64,000 nt of DNA from Gnetum montanum (GCA_015680685.1 MNCI01004501.1:124569-188568); one strand, 5' to 3'. Counted from the first letter of the stretch, positions 35,471 to 45,928 are shown. Notes: generated from the letters alone by a model not told the origin. A program made the numbers and translations.

Positions 35471-37374
35471 TGAACACCTCAAATCAAGAACAAGCTTGCT
35501 CCATTTTCTGAATCTTCTTCTTCTAACTTAGTCATGGGAGATATACCCATCTACCATAACACTTTAAAGAGAATGAAGGATTTTTCTTCTCTTTTGTTTT
35601 GCATCATTCTTTATATGTTTTCCATTTTCTTTATCTTTTACTAATTATTCTATACATTTTCCATTTATATTTTCTAACATTTACTTTGATTTTTCTTGTT
35701 ACTTTCATTTGATTTTTAATTGTAATCTTTGGTTTTGTTCCATGGCTACTATGAACTTTGAAAATTATTGAATGCAGCTATCAATGCTATGATTTAATAC
35801 ATAGACCAACCTTACCTTTAGACTATGCTTTCTACTAATAATCTATCAATTTTTAGTGGTATCAGGTAGTGAATTCACAACATCCACCCATTTTGTCTAT
35901 TTCATATGAAGTTCTTCATCATGGAAGCATGAAGGTTCTTTTACATAAAAACTAAAAGTAACATTTGATCTTATTATCCAATGAACTGGGAAAGGACCAA
36001 GTGGGAATGAAAAAGGGTGTAACCACAAGGGGATTTGTGTTGTTCTATTCTCAATTTCTTTCCTATGTTCTATGGCTCCTCATGGATATATCATCCCTCC
36101 TATTATTGACTATAAAAGGAAGCATGTCTCCATACTATGTAGTTTCCACAAAAAATATAACAATAACAGTAAAATGGAAATTCAAGCACACCTTTCTAAA
36201 GGTGTCTTGGGATATAAGCACTAGTTATGGGGCTAGAAAGACATGTTACCCATGCCTAAAGGTACCCCTCTAACTAAGACACAAATTTCTTCCTAACTAC
36301 TTCCTTCTTCTCTTGGAGTGATGATTATCCTTTGTGGTTGTCATCAACTCATGATGATAGGAGAAGAGGAATACGTGAATGTGAGTCCATTGTCAATGGA
36401 ATGAACTTAGTCTTGACTTGAAACAAGCTAGTATCTAATTATTTTAATTATGTACTTCACTAAGGATTCCATATAATCATGTTGTAGATTCTTCCTCTAC
36501 TATTCCCTTTCTACAATTCTATCACTCCATTTTCTCTTGCCTGACTACCTTATACCATGGTCAATTGATATTCCTATTTTATCCTTTGCATAATCCTCAG
36601 ACAATCCCTCACATGGTTATAATATTTTACTTGAACAACCATTCATTGTCTAGTATGCCTATAGGCTCCTTATAATAATGTTGTGTAAGGGCATATTAGG
36701 TATAAGTTTGTTCTAGAAAGGACTCACTTGCATATCTCTTATTTTCCTTCAATTTAAGTCCCATAACCATGGGCCTTATTTTGATCTTCATAATCTTGAT
36801 AGTCTACATTGTCTAGTTTTGCACTAGTTTGGCTTAAGGACCTTCTTCTATTTACTCATATTGCATGATCATAATGCTCTAATTTCTTAAACCATATCCT
36901 CAATTATGTTGTTGCCATGATTTTCAATTTTTTGGCTACCATTTGACCCTATTTTCAACTCTAAACTCATTCAAAATTTCTTAATATTTCAAGGTAAAAA
37001 ATGATTGTGAATAACTGCATTAATGCAACACAAAAATACTATAAATACGCATGACACTTACCTCATTTTTACATTTTCTTCCAAATGTACAAGGAGTTTT
37101 TGTAATTTTTCAAAGCCCAAAATCTTCCTAGAGCCATACCTTCTTAGTCACTTATTTTCTTTTACTTGTTCTTTGATTCTTGAGCTTCTAGAAGTACATT
37201 TTATGTCATGAGGAAATCAAATGCTAGTTTTTGATAGGAAATTCTCTAGAAATTTTTTTAGCACCTCATGGATAAGATATTGAAATAATATTAAATTAAT
37301 AATCATAAAAATTCATATTAATAATCAAACACCAATAAAACATAAATAAAATAATACAATATGCCCATGATTAT
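35471..37374. other. Unassigned AT-rich sequence left of element Y
   Basis: About 1.9 kb with no protein domain. If C is complete at its right end, its polypurine tract and 3' LTR should start here, but no CAACAAAGAGGGGCCAA-like tract was found. A CTATAAATACGC TATA-like block occurs at 37039-37050. The last five bases, ATTAT, form the left target duplication of Y. Confidence 0.4.
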
Positions 37375-38526
37375 TGTACCGCCTGAAATCGTCGGTCTCC
37401 GGCTGGAAGGAAACAGAGGCCGTGGGATCGCAGGGCGAGCACAGATGACCCTGCCTTTGCCTAAGGGTAAGCTGGAATGCACGAAGGTAGAGTACCTTGG
37501 GTGGTCTGCACGCGGATTAGACAAGGATTTCCCTGAACGTATACCGAAGTGCTACACGTTGGGTTATGCGTAGACGACGTGACAGGCGTAAACGAGAGCG
37601 TAAACAGCGTAACAGTTGTGAACAGGGCATAAATGTAAATGAGCATAAACAGAAACACATGCAAGAAATTAGTGTAAACTGTAAACAATGGTATTACAGA
37701 GTCAAAATACAGTACACCGGTCCAACACAGTTGTGATGGAACACAAGGCGGACGAAAAGCCCCGGTGGATCGCACGGTAGGCGGAGCGTAGAGACTGTGT
37801 GCACGGCGTACAGGGCTTTCCAGTGTAAGAGGGTTTTAGCTCTAGTGCATAGCATAAATGTCTCTGGTATGCTCTGGGATGTTTGCTGACCGACCTCGAT
37901 GAAGTGGAAAAGTGGGGTTTTTATATTGGTTGTTACGCTAGACTCAGGTTAGGAGACACGTGGCGCGTTGACCGGGTGCATACAATTTACAAATATACAA
38001 CATATTACATCTGCTGGGCGTATACGCCGGGCGTATATGCTACATCATGTCGGCATACACGTTGGGCGTATATGCTGGACATGTGGGGCATGTGTGAACT
38101 TGGGTGGAGATGCTATGGACGCTGGGCGTACACGCTGAGCGGATATGCCGATAATGGCTGGGCGTATACGCCAGGTGTGTACGCTGATGGTTGTCAACTT
38201 GCTTCAATTCTTACTCTTTGGTGCTATCTTCATTCTGTCTTTGGAGATTCCATGTTGGGCGTAAACATTTGTTGTACCTGCCGAGCGTACATGTGAGGCA
38301 TGTACGTCGGGTGTGTAAGTTGGTTGTCTACGTTGGGCGTATACGCTCTGGATGTCGGGCGTAGACGCTGGGCATATACACTGGTATTGCATACTTAGTG
38401 AAAACTAAGCGTTTTGATCCCAAAAGTTGCAATGTGTGACACCAAATGTAGCCGTGGTTGTCCATGGGTCCCAGGGACCTGTTTTTTGCTGGAGAAGTAC
38501 CAAGCTCAAAATTTTGTGGTGTTTCA
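37375..38526 (-). repeat. 3' LTR of element Y
   Basis: 1152 bp, same length as the other copy. Compared by eye the LTRs differ by perhaps 5-10 percent, unevenly: densest near the U5 end (37375-37600), and nearly all transitions. The minus-strand TATA is at 37918-37926. The U3 palindrome array covers 38018-38384. The short ORFs here are shadows of repeats and have no homologs among the element proteins. Confidence 0.9.
38018..38384. repeat. U3 palindrome array of element Y, 3' LTR copy
   Basis: About a dozen sites built on the self-complementary GCGTATACGC, exact at about 38028 and 38160, others one or two bases off (GCATACACG, GCGTACACGC, GTGTACGC, GCGTAGACGC). The matching array in the other LTR is at 54359-54725. 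It lies upstream of the LTR TATA box on the minus strand. Confidence 0.75.
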
Positions 38527-38598
38527 TTGGCCCCTCTTTGTTGATTCTTGGAGGAATCGACCTAAGAAGTGTTGAAAAAGAAGTGCAAAACACCACAA
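38514..38598 (-). other. Polypurine tract hairpin of element Y
   Basis: TTGTGGTGTTT (38514-38524, inside the LTR) is perfectly complementary to AAACACCACAA (38588-38598). Between them, TTGGCCCCTCTTTGTTG (38527-38543) is the complement of the polypurine tract, and a second, gapped pairing joins CTTTGTTGATTCTT with AAGAAGTGTTGAAAAAG. The loop AGGTCGATTCCTCC (minus strand) resembles AGGTTAATCCTC in B. Confidence 0.7.
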
Positions 38599-39580
38599 GC
38601 AACTTGATATAGACTTTGTTCTTTGCCACTTTACTAGACATCATCGCACCGTGTTCAATAGTACATGGGATCGAGAAAGGGAAGTTTGTGACTGGTAGGA
38701 AAACGGAGATTGTGGGGATTGATCACTAGCCAAGGGATTACGCTTGGGAAATGGGATGTTTGGGTGTGTAGCATGCTGGTCCTTATCAATAGCCATTGTT
38801 TAGCAGACTCAGAATTCAGACATGCAATGTGCATCCTTTGGTGGAACAAGGCTCTTGGATAGCATTCAAGAGAACTTGTTGGCAAGACCAAAGCCACGGG
38901 GGGATGTGTTACATTCTTTGGAGGAACAGGGCCCATGTTTAATGTTTAGGGGGGCCTGATGGTAGAGAGCCAAAGCCATGCAACTGGATGGTTCTTGACC
39001 ATTTTGGACATGAGTACTTGGTTTTGAGACAACTACCTTCCCGCCTAGGGGCTTATATGGGAAGTGCCAAGAGTCTCGTCCCTTTTTTTATTTTTGTTTT
39101 TTTTTTGAAGGTTTGCATTGATCTTGTACTCATGCCCAGGTGCCAGGCCATGTGTTGCAACTGCTATAACGTGTTGCAGTGTGCAACCCTGTGCTCAAGG
39201 TTTTAAATGTATTCGGTGTATCGGAGGTTGGTAAACAGATAGTGAATATACCAGGAATGGGAATGTACTAGTGAAGGGTTTGATTTAGTCCCGCCATGTG
39301 TGTTGTGAACATTATCCCATCTTGCTGCTTGTGATGAGATGCATTCTTGTGTGAAAACCTCGGGGTGTCATCCTGCAAACATAACTCCAAGGAGACAAGA
39401 AAACCATGGCTGAATAAGCGAGCTCATATTTGAACAGCTGCAGATGGAACAAAAATATTGGAGGAGATTCTGAGCATTTTGTATGAATGTCGGTGACATT
39501 GATGAGATTGTGTGCCGGTGAGCAATGCAGTGATTCTAATGAATGAGTGTGGCTATTGAGTGAAGAGCTGGAGATAAACG
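38599..39580. other. 3' non-coding region of element Y
   Basis: Unique-looking sequence with no domain on either strand. The minus-strand 93-codon stretch at 38655-38936 and a plus-strand one at 38988-39206 show no similarity to any element protein here and are probably chance. Confidence 0.5.
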
Positions 39581-39960
39581 TGCTAGTTTATAGTCTTAGC
39601 GGACTATCATGGGTTAGTTTTATGTTGTGACCCATTGGACATTGCCCGTTTAGCGTCGTTGTAGACGTTACGTTGCCAGTTTCGAGTCTTAGCGGACCAT
39701 GCAGAGGAAAGCTAGTTTATAGTCATAGCGGACTCTGATGATTGTAACGGTGGCAGTTTACTGTCATGCCAGAAGGGTGCTACTTTATCGTCATTATGGA
39801 CACTGTGGGGTATCAGTTTATTGTCATGATGCCAGGACAGTTGTGATGTCAGTTTTAAGTCATAACCCAGGACTGTTCTGTGGTATCAGTTTACCATCAT
39901 GATTCCAGGACGAGCTATGGTATCAGTTTATCGTCGTGATTCCAGGACTTGCACGTACCT
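39581..39960. repeat. AGTTTA array 1 of element Y (between integrase and polypurine tract)
   Basis: About 11 imperfect units of 25-45 bp built on CAGTTTATCGTCATGATTCC and AGGAC or GCGGAC, for example at about 39583, 39726, 39821, 39886 and 39925. Earlier units read CTAGTTTATAGTCTTAGCGG; later ones read ATCAGTTTATCGTCGTGATT. Related arrays mark two other cassette borders in Y. Confidence 0.75.
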
Positions 39961-40038
39961 GAGCTTGTACTTAAACGTAAAATGATTTTAGGTACAAGTG
40001 ATTGGTCGGATTGGCAAGCTCGTTTCCTTCCATGTCAG

Positions 40039-41064
40039 CTAGCTTGAATGCTCCATTGTTAAATGCTTTAGTGACCAAGTAAGGCCCTTCCCAGTTAGCT
40101 GAGAATTTGTCCGGGTGTTCCCAAACAGCTTTAACCACAAGGTCACCTTCTTTGATAGGGCGCTTGTTGATGTTATGCCGATGTCATTGCCGTTGTTGTT
40201 TTTGGTACCATTCGATTTGGTCGAGTGCACGTATACGTTCCTCTTCCACTGAGTCCAGGTCAATGATGCGTAGATCATTATTCTGCCCATCGTCGAGGAG
40301 TCCGAGAGTGTGATCCTTAAAGATGGTACCTGTAATTCCAAAGGTAAAACAGCTTCTGAACCATAAACTAGACTATATGGTGTTTTACCTGTTGACGTTC
40401 GGTGCGTAGTACGGTATGCCCACAATGCGTATACCAATTGCTCGTGCCATTTTCGTTTGCTCTCGGTAAGCATTTTCTTAAGTATTGCAATAATCGCCTT
40501 GTTTGTTGCTTCCACTTGTCCATTGCTTTGAGGATAGTAAGGGGATTAGAATGAGTATTTGATCCCCAGACTGTCACAAAAGGTTTGGGTTTCGGCATTG
40601 CTAAATTGTGGCCTATTATCAGTGATGATTGTCATGGGAATGCCGAAACGGGTTACAATGTTTTCAAGGATGAAATTGCATACGTGTTTAGATGTAGTTT
40701 TTCGAAGTGGAGCAGCCTCTACCCACTTTGTAAAATATTCGGTTGTGGTTATTATGAAACTATGCCCTGTAGAAGATGAGGGTGTTATCGGGCCGATAAG
40801 GTCCAATCCCCACTTTTGAAAGGGCCATGTGATTTGCGCTGTATGCAACTCATTTGGCGGGACATGTATTAGATTACTATGTTTTTGGCAAGTGCTACAT
40901 GTTTTAACCTTGGAGAGGCAGTCATACTCCATGTGCGGCCAATAGTAGCCTAACTGTCTAATTTTCGTTGCCATGGCTTTTGGCGCTATGTGTCCTCCGC
41001 ATAGTCCCTTATGTACCTGATCGACAATGGTTTGGGCATTGATACTATTGACACATATTAGCAA
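40039..41064 (-). pseudogene. Integrase of element Y
   Basis: Inserts the cDNA into the genome. The N-terminal half (41064-40546) has the His-His-Cys-Cys zinc finger (HKGLCGGH then TCSTCQKH), the first catalytic Asp in WGLDLIGPI and the second in ITDNRPQF. A TAA stop follows GIKYSF, and the frame resumes with QSNGQVEATNKAI, holding the catalytic Glu (in QVEATN), then LVYALWAYRTTHRT and PYSLVYGSEAVLPLELQ. The DDE triad is therefore visible but split by a stop near 40544. The C-terminal part shifts frame, and no chromodomain is seen. It is the last pol domain before the 3' region, normal for Ty3 elements. Confidence 0.85.
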
Positions 41065-41160
41065 TATGCCTTCGTAGGATCAATGACACAGTGTGTCCCC
41101 TACCAGGGTATACTGCTTAGAACGTTTGTGCACTGCGTCTTTCTATGCATTTGTTAGATA

Positions 41161-41868
41161 TCATGGTGTTTCGCCGCGTAGAAGGTATTCTTTTATGTCA
41201 TCATGCCATTCTACCGCGTGTGTTGTACTAACAGATGCGATTGGCAACGTGTCGGGAGTATCGGTTATCGGTTTGGCACAATTGATTATAGAGCTTGGTA
41301 ATGCGTGGAACATGTCTGGCAATATGTTTAATGCTAATGTGGCTAACACATCTGTGATGATGTTATCATTTCTAGAAATGTGCTGCACATCGATGTTTTC
41401 GAATTGCCTCATTAGGTGTTTTGCCAAGTCGCAGTATGGTTGTAAGTGTTGGGCTTTACATGTATAGACGTCTGTGACTTGGTTTAGGACTAGTTGCGAG
41501 TCTCCTCTGACTACGAGCTGTGTGATGTCTGAAGCCAGTGCTACCACGAGGCCTCTAAGGAAACCTTCATACTCTGCTATGTTGTTCGTACAATGGAAGT
41601 CGAAACAATAAGCAAAGGGTTGGATCTCCCCGGAGGGATAGGTGATGATAGCAGCTGCACTTCCTCCTCGAGAGGTGGATGCTCCATCAAAGTTTAGGAT
41701 GGCATCGTAGTCATTGGGAACTGTATCTATAGTGCTTATATTCTCATCCGGGAATTCTGGCTCTATAGTCGCTTGATCGCATGTTGGTGATGTGGCCATC
41801 TGGTTTGCTATGGCTTGACCCTTGACTGATGATTGCGCTATGTAGTACAGGTCAAACTCGGCTATCAT
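41161..41868 (-). pseudogene. Second (archaeal-type) RNase H domain of element Y
   Basis: 235-codon open stretch. FDGASTSRGGSAAAIITYP carries the first Asp, CTNNIAEYEGFLRGLVVAL the Glu, and VVRGDSQLVLNQV the next Asp; HISRNDNIITDVLATLA stands where the last acidic residue lies. This is the extra RNase H that Tat-lineage and related elements carry after the normal one; it would remove RNA during reverse transcription. All four acidic positions appear retained. It is joined to the first RNase H by a short break at 41869-41877 and to integrase by about 100 bases with stops. Confidence 0.8.
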
Positions 41869-41877
41869 GGCTTTCCA

Positions 41878-42210
41878 TCAGGCTATTCGACTTGTTTCGT
41901 AAATGTTCCTTGTTATGGCTCTTAGTACATTGTCCTTGCAAATTATGTACACCTGGTTACGAAAGAGGTAATGTTGCCATTTTCTTAAGGAAAAGACCAA
42001 AGCTAAACATGACTTCTCTACATTGTTGTACCTTTTCTTGTGGGCGACTAATGCATGGCTCAAGTAATATACAGGGACTTCGGTTCCGTCATCTTGTTTC
42101 TGGCAAAGCATGGATGCAATTGATGATTCCGAAGTGGCAAGGTAGATGTAAAACGATTTATCATTTTTGGGCGGGTAAACCGTGGGTAGTCGGGCAAGTG
42201 CAGAGTCCAT
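41878..42210 (-). pseudogene. First RNase H (RT-linked) domain of element Y
   Basis: Follows RT in the normal Ty3 order. It shows FYIYLATSESSIASMLCQK (the usual first Asp appears as Leu-Ala), PVYYLSHALVAHKKRYNNVE and KSCLALVFSLRKWQHYLF, standard for plant Ty3 elements. The first catalytic Asp of this domain is not evident, which is usual when a second RNase H is present. A CAG-to-TAG stop near 42237 and a small frame change separate it from RT. Confidence 0.75.
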
Positions 42211-42238
42211 TCAAAATGTTCTTGAATTCTTCTTGGCA

Positions 42239-43470
42239 CTACGGAGTCCATTCAAAATGGACGTTTTTGCGTAACAGGTGGTTCATGGGTTTTAGTTTAT
42301 CCGTCAGTTTTTCTATGAAGTGCCTGATAAACTGCAATCTACCTTGTAGACCTCGAAGTTTGGTAAGGTTGCCTGGTGGTTTCAGGTTTGTTATGGTCTT
42401 AACCTTATCAAGGTCTACCCGTATTCTTGCTTCTAATGTTATAAATCCAAGCATTTTTCCTGTTTTGATGCCAAAGACACACTTTTTCGGATTAATTCTT
42501 AGTTCATACTTTAAACAACGCTTTAAGACTAAGTCGAGGTCTTGTACATGTTGTTCTTTCATTTTTGATTTAACTACAATGTCATCCACGTAATCGTTGA
42601 GCGATCGTAGCATGTAATCACTAAAGATAAATGTCATCGCCCTTGATACATGGCTCCAGCGTTCTTGAGACCAAAGGGCATCATTGTATAGCAAAAGGTT
42701 CCCCATGGTGTCATAAAGGTTGTCCTAAGTTGATGTTCCGGGTTGATACGTATTTGATTGTATCCCGAGAAGCCATCCATAAAAGATAATAAGGCGTGCC
42801 TAGCAGTTGAGTCAATAAGTTGATCTATGCTGGGTAGAGGAAAATCGTCTTTTATGGTTGCTACATTTAAATCTCGGAAGTCAATGCACAAACGAATGCT
42901 TCCATTCTTCTTCGGAACAATTACCATGTTGGACACCCACTCGGCGTAATCGACAGCCTGAATGAAACCAGCTTGATAAAGCTTGGTGATCTCATTGCGA
43001 ACTGCCAATGCCACCTTGGGCTTAACCTTTCGTGCCTTTTCTTTTACTGGTCTCAATTTTGAATCAAGAATAATGTTGTGTTGGACAATTATAGGGTCTA
43101 AACCGGGCATGTCCGTATAGGACCAAGCGAAGGCTTTCATATTTTCCCTAAGCACATTCTCGATGTCTTTGGCCAAGTTCGGTTGTAATAGCATGCTTAA
43201 TTTTAATACTTTGATTTCCCCATCAGGCATGGTAATGGGGGTTTCGACCAATGGGTCTTCGGTGATATTCTCGGCTTCTATGTCCAGGAATTTTGTCATG
43301 CCTTCATAATCATTTGTTGTTTGCTGTGTTGAGGCTATGACTACGTCGTCCGTTGGTGAACTCAAGTTGATGAGATTTATGTTAATGTCTCGTGCAATTT
43401 TTTCATACGGTCCGTCAATGATTAACGGTGTGGTTAAATGCTGGCAGTCCATTGAGCTTGCTCCTGCCAA
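42239..43470 (-). pseudogene. Reverse transcriptase of element Y
   Basis: DNA polymerase of the element. From 43470: an N-terminal connector, then WVSNMVIVPKKNGSIRLCID, FRDLNVATIKDDFPLPSIDQ, LLSFMDGFSGYNQIRI with the first catalytic Asp, and MMPFGLKNAGAMYQ. A frameshift follows near 42650. The next frame gives DYVDDIVVKSK, the intact YVDD catalytic pair, and NPKKCVFGIKTGKMLGF. It ends at a TAG near 42239 that is CAG in the aligned frame. Apart from the shift and the stop, all main polymerase motifs are intact. It starts just after the AGTTTA array that separates it from the antisense gene. Confidence 0.85.
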
Positions 43471-43548
43471 TAAAAAGAGAGCTGAATAAGAGAAAGGGGA
43501 AACGTTCTATGCCTTCTGGTAATTTTAAACTATGTGTACATGCATAAT

Positions 43549-43712
43549 GGTGGATTATCGTCACACTGGGACGTACGGCAGTTTAAGGCCTTACCAGGCT
43601 GCAAGTGGCAGTTTAAGGCCATACCGGGCCGTAAGTGGTAGTTTAGGGCCATACCGGGCCGTCATTGGGTTGGGAAATGGCAGTTTAAGGCTGTACTGGG
43701 CCTTAAGTGGCT
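43549..43712. repeat. AGTTTA array 2 of element Y (between RT and antisense gene)
   Basis: Four units GGCAGTTTAAGGCCATACCG plus GGCCGTAAGT (starting about 43576, 43610, 43637 and 43679), preceded by a GGATTATCGTCACACTGGGACG relative. The AGTTTA core is shared with arrays 1 and 3; the rest is array-specific. Confidence 0.75.
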
Positions 43713-43879
43713 TTACACTAGAATGTTCAGTGTCAACATGTGAAATGGGGTCCACGGGGGAACCAGGACGTAATAATCTCTATTTTTAATAATTTTAACA
43801 TTATTTTCAGGCAAATTTTAGCGAAAAATAAGTAAAAGAGGCACAAAATGGCAAAAAGGTGGAATGGCGGTGTAAATGG
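43713..43879. other. Intergenic spacer upstream of the antisense gene
   Basis: AT-rich sequence with a TTTTTAATAATTTTAACATT stretch near 43780 and no ORF. It leads into the promoter elements at 43880-43910. Confidence 0.4.
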
Positions 43880-43910
43880 TGACGTCAGCATCAGCGGAGT
43901 GCTATATAAA
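43880..43910 (+). promoter_or_regulatory. Core promoter of the antisense gene: TGACGTCA plus TATATAAA
   Basis: TGACGTCA (43880-43887) is the palindromic site bound by bZIP factors of the TGA/CRE type in plants. TATATAAA (43903-43910) follows 15 bases later and is a full TATA box. Exon 1 begins its reading frame 220 bases further on. In the leader between (43925-44120) about ten AGCGTA half-sites occur. No comparable site is seen on the minus strand here, so this looks like a dedicated plus-strand promoter inside the element. Confidence 0.6.
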
Positions 43911-44309
43911 GAAGGGGGGGTTCATTTGTTTCTTACTTTGAATCGTGAGCGTGAGCAACAAAGCGTAAACTATGAAAGCGTAAGCATAAGTGTAAACTTT
44001 CTTGTGAGCGTAGATGTCGAAGCGTAACCCTTAGCGTAGATGCCCGACACTAAACCCCAGCGTAGACGCGGAGTGTAGCATTTTTAGGTGCCAGCGTAAA
44101 CTTCTGCAATTAGCATAAAGGAGGCCGAGATGGGCAAGGGAAAAGAAGTGGAAGGCCAGGGGAGGAAGGGTCCCGACTTGACCTTTGCCGAGGAGACTGA
44201 AGCCATGCTGCAGGGCCTGCCCAGGCCAAAGATCTCGTCGTGGCCTGTGACATCCCACAAGTAGGTTCCGATCCCTGCCTCTGTCATTATTTTTTGCTTC
44301 TCTTTTTCA

Positions 44310-44940
44310 ACGTAGACAGTCTCGGCGTATACGCCAAGCGTAGAGGGTTTTTCGTCACAAGGGGTTTTCAGCGCATACGCCGAGCATAACTTCATAGCGT
44401 AGGCTATCGGGTTAGCATAGACTGTCAGGGCGTAATCAGATTTATCAACATAACCATTTATTTTGCACTATTATGTTAGCGTAAGCCACAACGTCATGAG
44501 TTATCTATGCATGAAATTGTCAGCGTGATTTGTTTGTTTTATCAATGTAAATTCTGTTTACTGTAACAGCATATACGCCAAGGGTTTGTTCAGCGTATAC
44601 GTTGTGCATGTGTAGTTGTTTTTTATGGCATAGACTTGCTCTTCGTTTTTCTGGCATAAACTTGTTTGTTGCCATCGTAGACTATTTACGCTGAAGGCGA
44701 ACTTGGGCATATACGCTGAGGGTTTCTTCGGCGTATACGCTGAGCATAAAAGGTTCGGGCGATAGCGTAAAATAGTTTATTGTCGGCGTATACGTTGAGT
44801 TAGACAGCGTATACGCTCAGTGTATAGCATATACGCTGAGTTAAGCAGCGTATTTCGCTAAGTGTAAACGATTTCGCCGATGTATATGCTGGTTTACACG
44901 GTGTGTACGCTGAGTGTCAACAGTTAGTAAAATTTTTAGA
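44310..44940. repeat. GCGTATACGC array in intron 1 of the antisense gene
   Basis: About a dozen sites, consensus GCGTATACGCTGAG, at roughly 30-60-bp spacing (near 44327, 44368, 44571, 44596, 44709, 44732, 44785, 44812, 44829, 44905), plus GCGTA half-sites. The same palindrome fills U3 of both LTRs. The array explains why intron 1 is ten times longer than the others. Confidence 0.75.
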
Positions 44941-45029
44941 TTTTAAGTGCCGATTCATGATGTAAACTCTCATTTTTTGGGCTGTTTTGGAGCATGGCTA
45001 ATTTATCGTGGTGTCTTGATTGCTTGCAG

Positions 45030-45479
45030 GGACAGTAAGCGCTTCCTCCTCATTGTTGAGCTTGTCGAGGTCTTGGCATGGGTTGGCCCCATTGAGGTTG
45101 GGGAGGCTCCCCCGGATCTAACCGTGGATGATGACGGGGTTTGGTTCAGGGAAGGTGCATGTGAATTTCTGACCTTCCTATTAGACAATTTCGAGGTGGC
45201 CATCTGGTCGAACTTTAGCGAGGTGATCGCACAGAGCGTGCTTGATGCAATGTTTTCGGGAGCTGCAGAGGGTGTCATGGTCTTCATAGAAGACATTGAC
45301 AAGGGGTCATTTGTTAATGAGGATGGTACTACTCGCGGGCCCAGGTCAACACGCTCGTTAACGCACGTGTGGGCACTATTGCCACGAGGGTTAGACTACC
45401 TCAACAATACTCTGTTCATAGCTGCCCGTGCGCACACAATATTCCAGAATCCTCCCGGCACAGTGTACCGAGTGGATAG
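45030..45479 (+). pseudogene. Exon 2: FCP1/NIF-type HAD phosphatase-like domain lacking catalytic Asp
   Basis: 150 codons. RFLLIVELVEVLAWVG sits where FCP1/NIF-type phosphatases have the nucleophile motif of Asp-x-Asp type; here the positions read Glu and Val. VWFREGACEFLTFLLDNFE followed by VAIWSNFSEV matches the conserved substrate-side block with its Trp-Ser. LDYLNNTLFIAARAHTIF then QNPPGTVYRV matches the C-terminal block, where the family has a metal-binding Asp-Asp-Ser-Pro; here it is Ala-Ala-Arg-Ala. Both acidic motifs are thus gone while the fold blocks remain, so a pseudo-phosphatase or binding domain is likely. Real FCP1/NIF enzymes act on the RNA polymerase II tail or related phosphoproteins. 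The same Glu-Leu-Val is present in B. Confidence 0.7.
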
Positions 45480-45556
45480 GTAGGACTATTAAAGTTTATT
45501 GTTTTCCTTTCGTTGTCTGGTGTTTGTTTCTTGTTTTGACATATATTTGTTTATAG

Positions 45557-45819
45557 ACCGAAGACTAACCCAGACGGGACATGCATTGAGGATGAAGGAC
45601 TAGCTCTTGCTCGCACTGCCCTGGAGGCATTCATGACAGGCCCTACCCTTCGTGGGATCGTACTAGGTCAAACAAAGGGAGCGATCATCCATTTTCATAA
45701 GCAGTTCTCCAGAGCGTTTGCGATGTGCAAAACTCGTGGGTGGCTTCATGAAGACTGTTCAGACAATGGGCCAGTCTTTCCTCATGACTTTGGCAACACA
45801 TCTAAATCCACCACTAACG
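45557..45819 (+). pseudogene. Exon 3 of the antisense gene
   Basis: About 87 codons: DGTCIEDEGLALARTALEAF, GIVLGQTKGAIIHFHKQFSR, AMCKTRGWLHEDCSDN. Element C retains a clearly related segment (CYSNMFCTCVATHHMHEW). I do not recognise a family. Predicted mixed helix and strand, no membrane segment. Donor AACG-GTAAGT is of consensus type. Confidence 0.55.
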
Positions 45820-45928
45820 GTAAGTGGTAACATTTCCTAGATGTGTTAGTGGGTTTGTCCAACTGTTTTGAGTTACGCTGATACGACCATTTTAAATTTC
45901 TTTTACACTTGATGCACCTCCTAGTGAG

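Larger units (their letters stand above)
25691..35480 (+). mobile_element. Element C: decayed Tat-like Ty3/gypsy element on the plus strand
   Basis: Order: LTR end (26341), primer-site block (26347-26362), leader array, gag (26844-28850), protease (29650-30060), a minus-strand gene homologous to the antisense gene of Y (30791-34654), then the end of integrase (34855-35470). RT and both RNase H domains are missing between the antisense gene and integrase, so an internal deletion is likely. The order otherwise equals that of Y. Its 3' LTR was not recognised before element Y begins at 37375. Confidence 0.7.

Noticed and set aside
35500-37374. 3' LTR of element C
   Set aside because: No sequence matching the 5' LTR end (25938-26341) and no polypurine tract was found.
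37883-38296. 137-codon ORF in the LTR (also 54223-54624)
   Set aside because: Made of the GCGTATACGC repeats; translation is repetitive and both copies are LTR control sequence.
38527-38543. First read as a plus-strand primer-binding site (TTGGCCCCTCTTTG)
   Set aside because: Pol of Y and B runs on the minus strand, so the sequence is the complement of the polypurine tract. The primer block lies at the other LTR (53693-53711).
41093-41467. 124-codon plus-strand ORF
   Set aside because: Antisense shadow of the second RNase H and the integrase junction.
41829-42593. 254-codon plus-strand ORF
   Set aside because: Lies exactly opposite RT and RNase H of Y; composition and absence of homologous frame in B mark it as a shadow.
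44310-44940. CRISPR-like or satellite interpretation of the palindrome arrays
   Set aside because: Spacing is irregular, units are degenerate and the host is a plant; the arrays follow control regions of one element.
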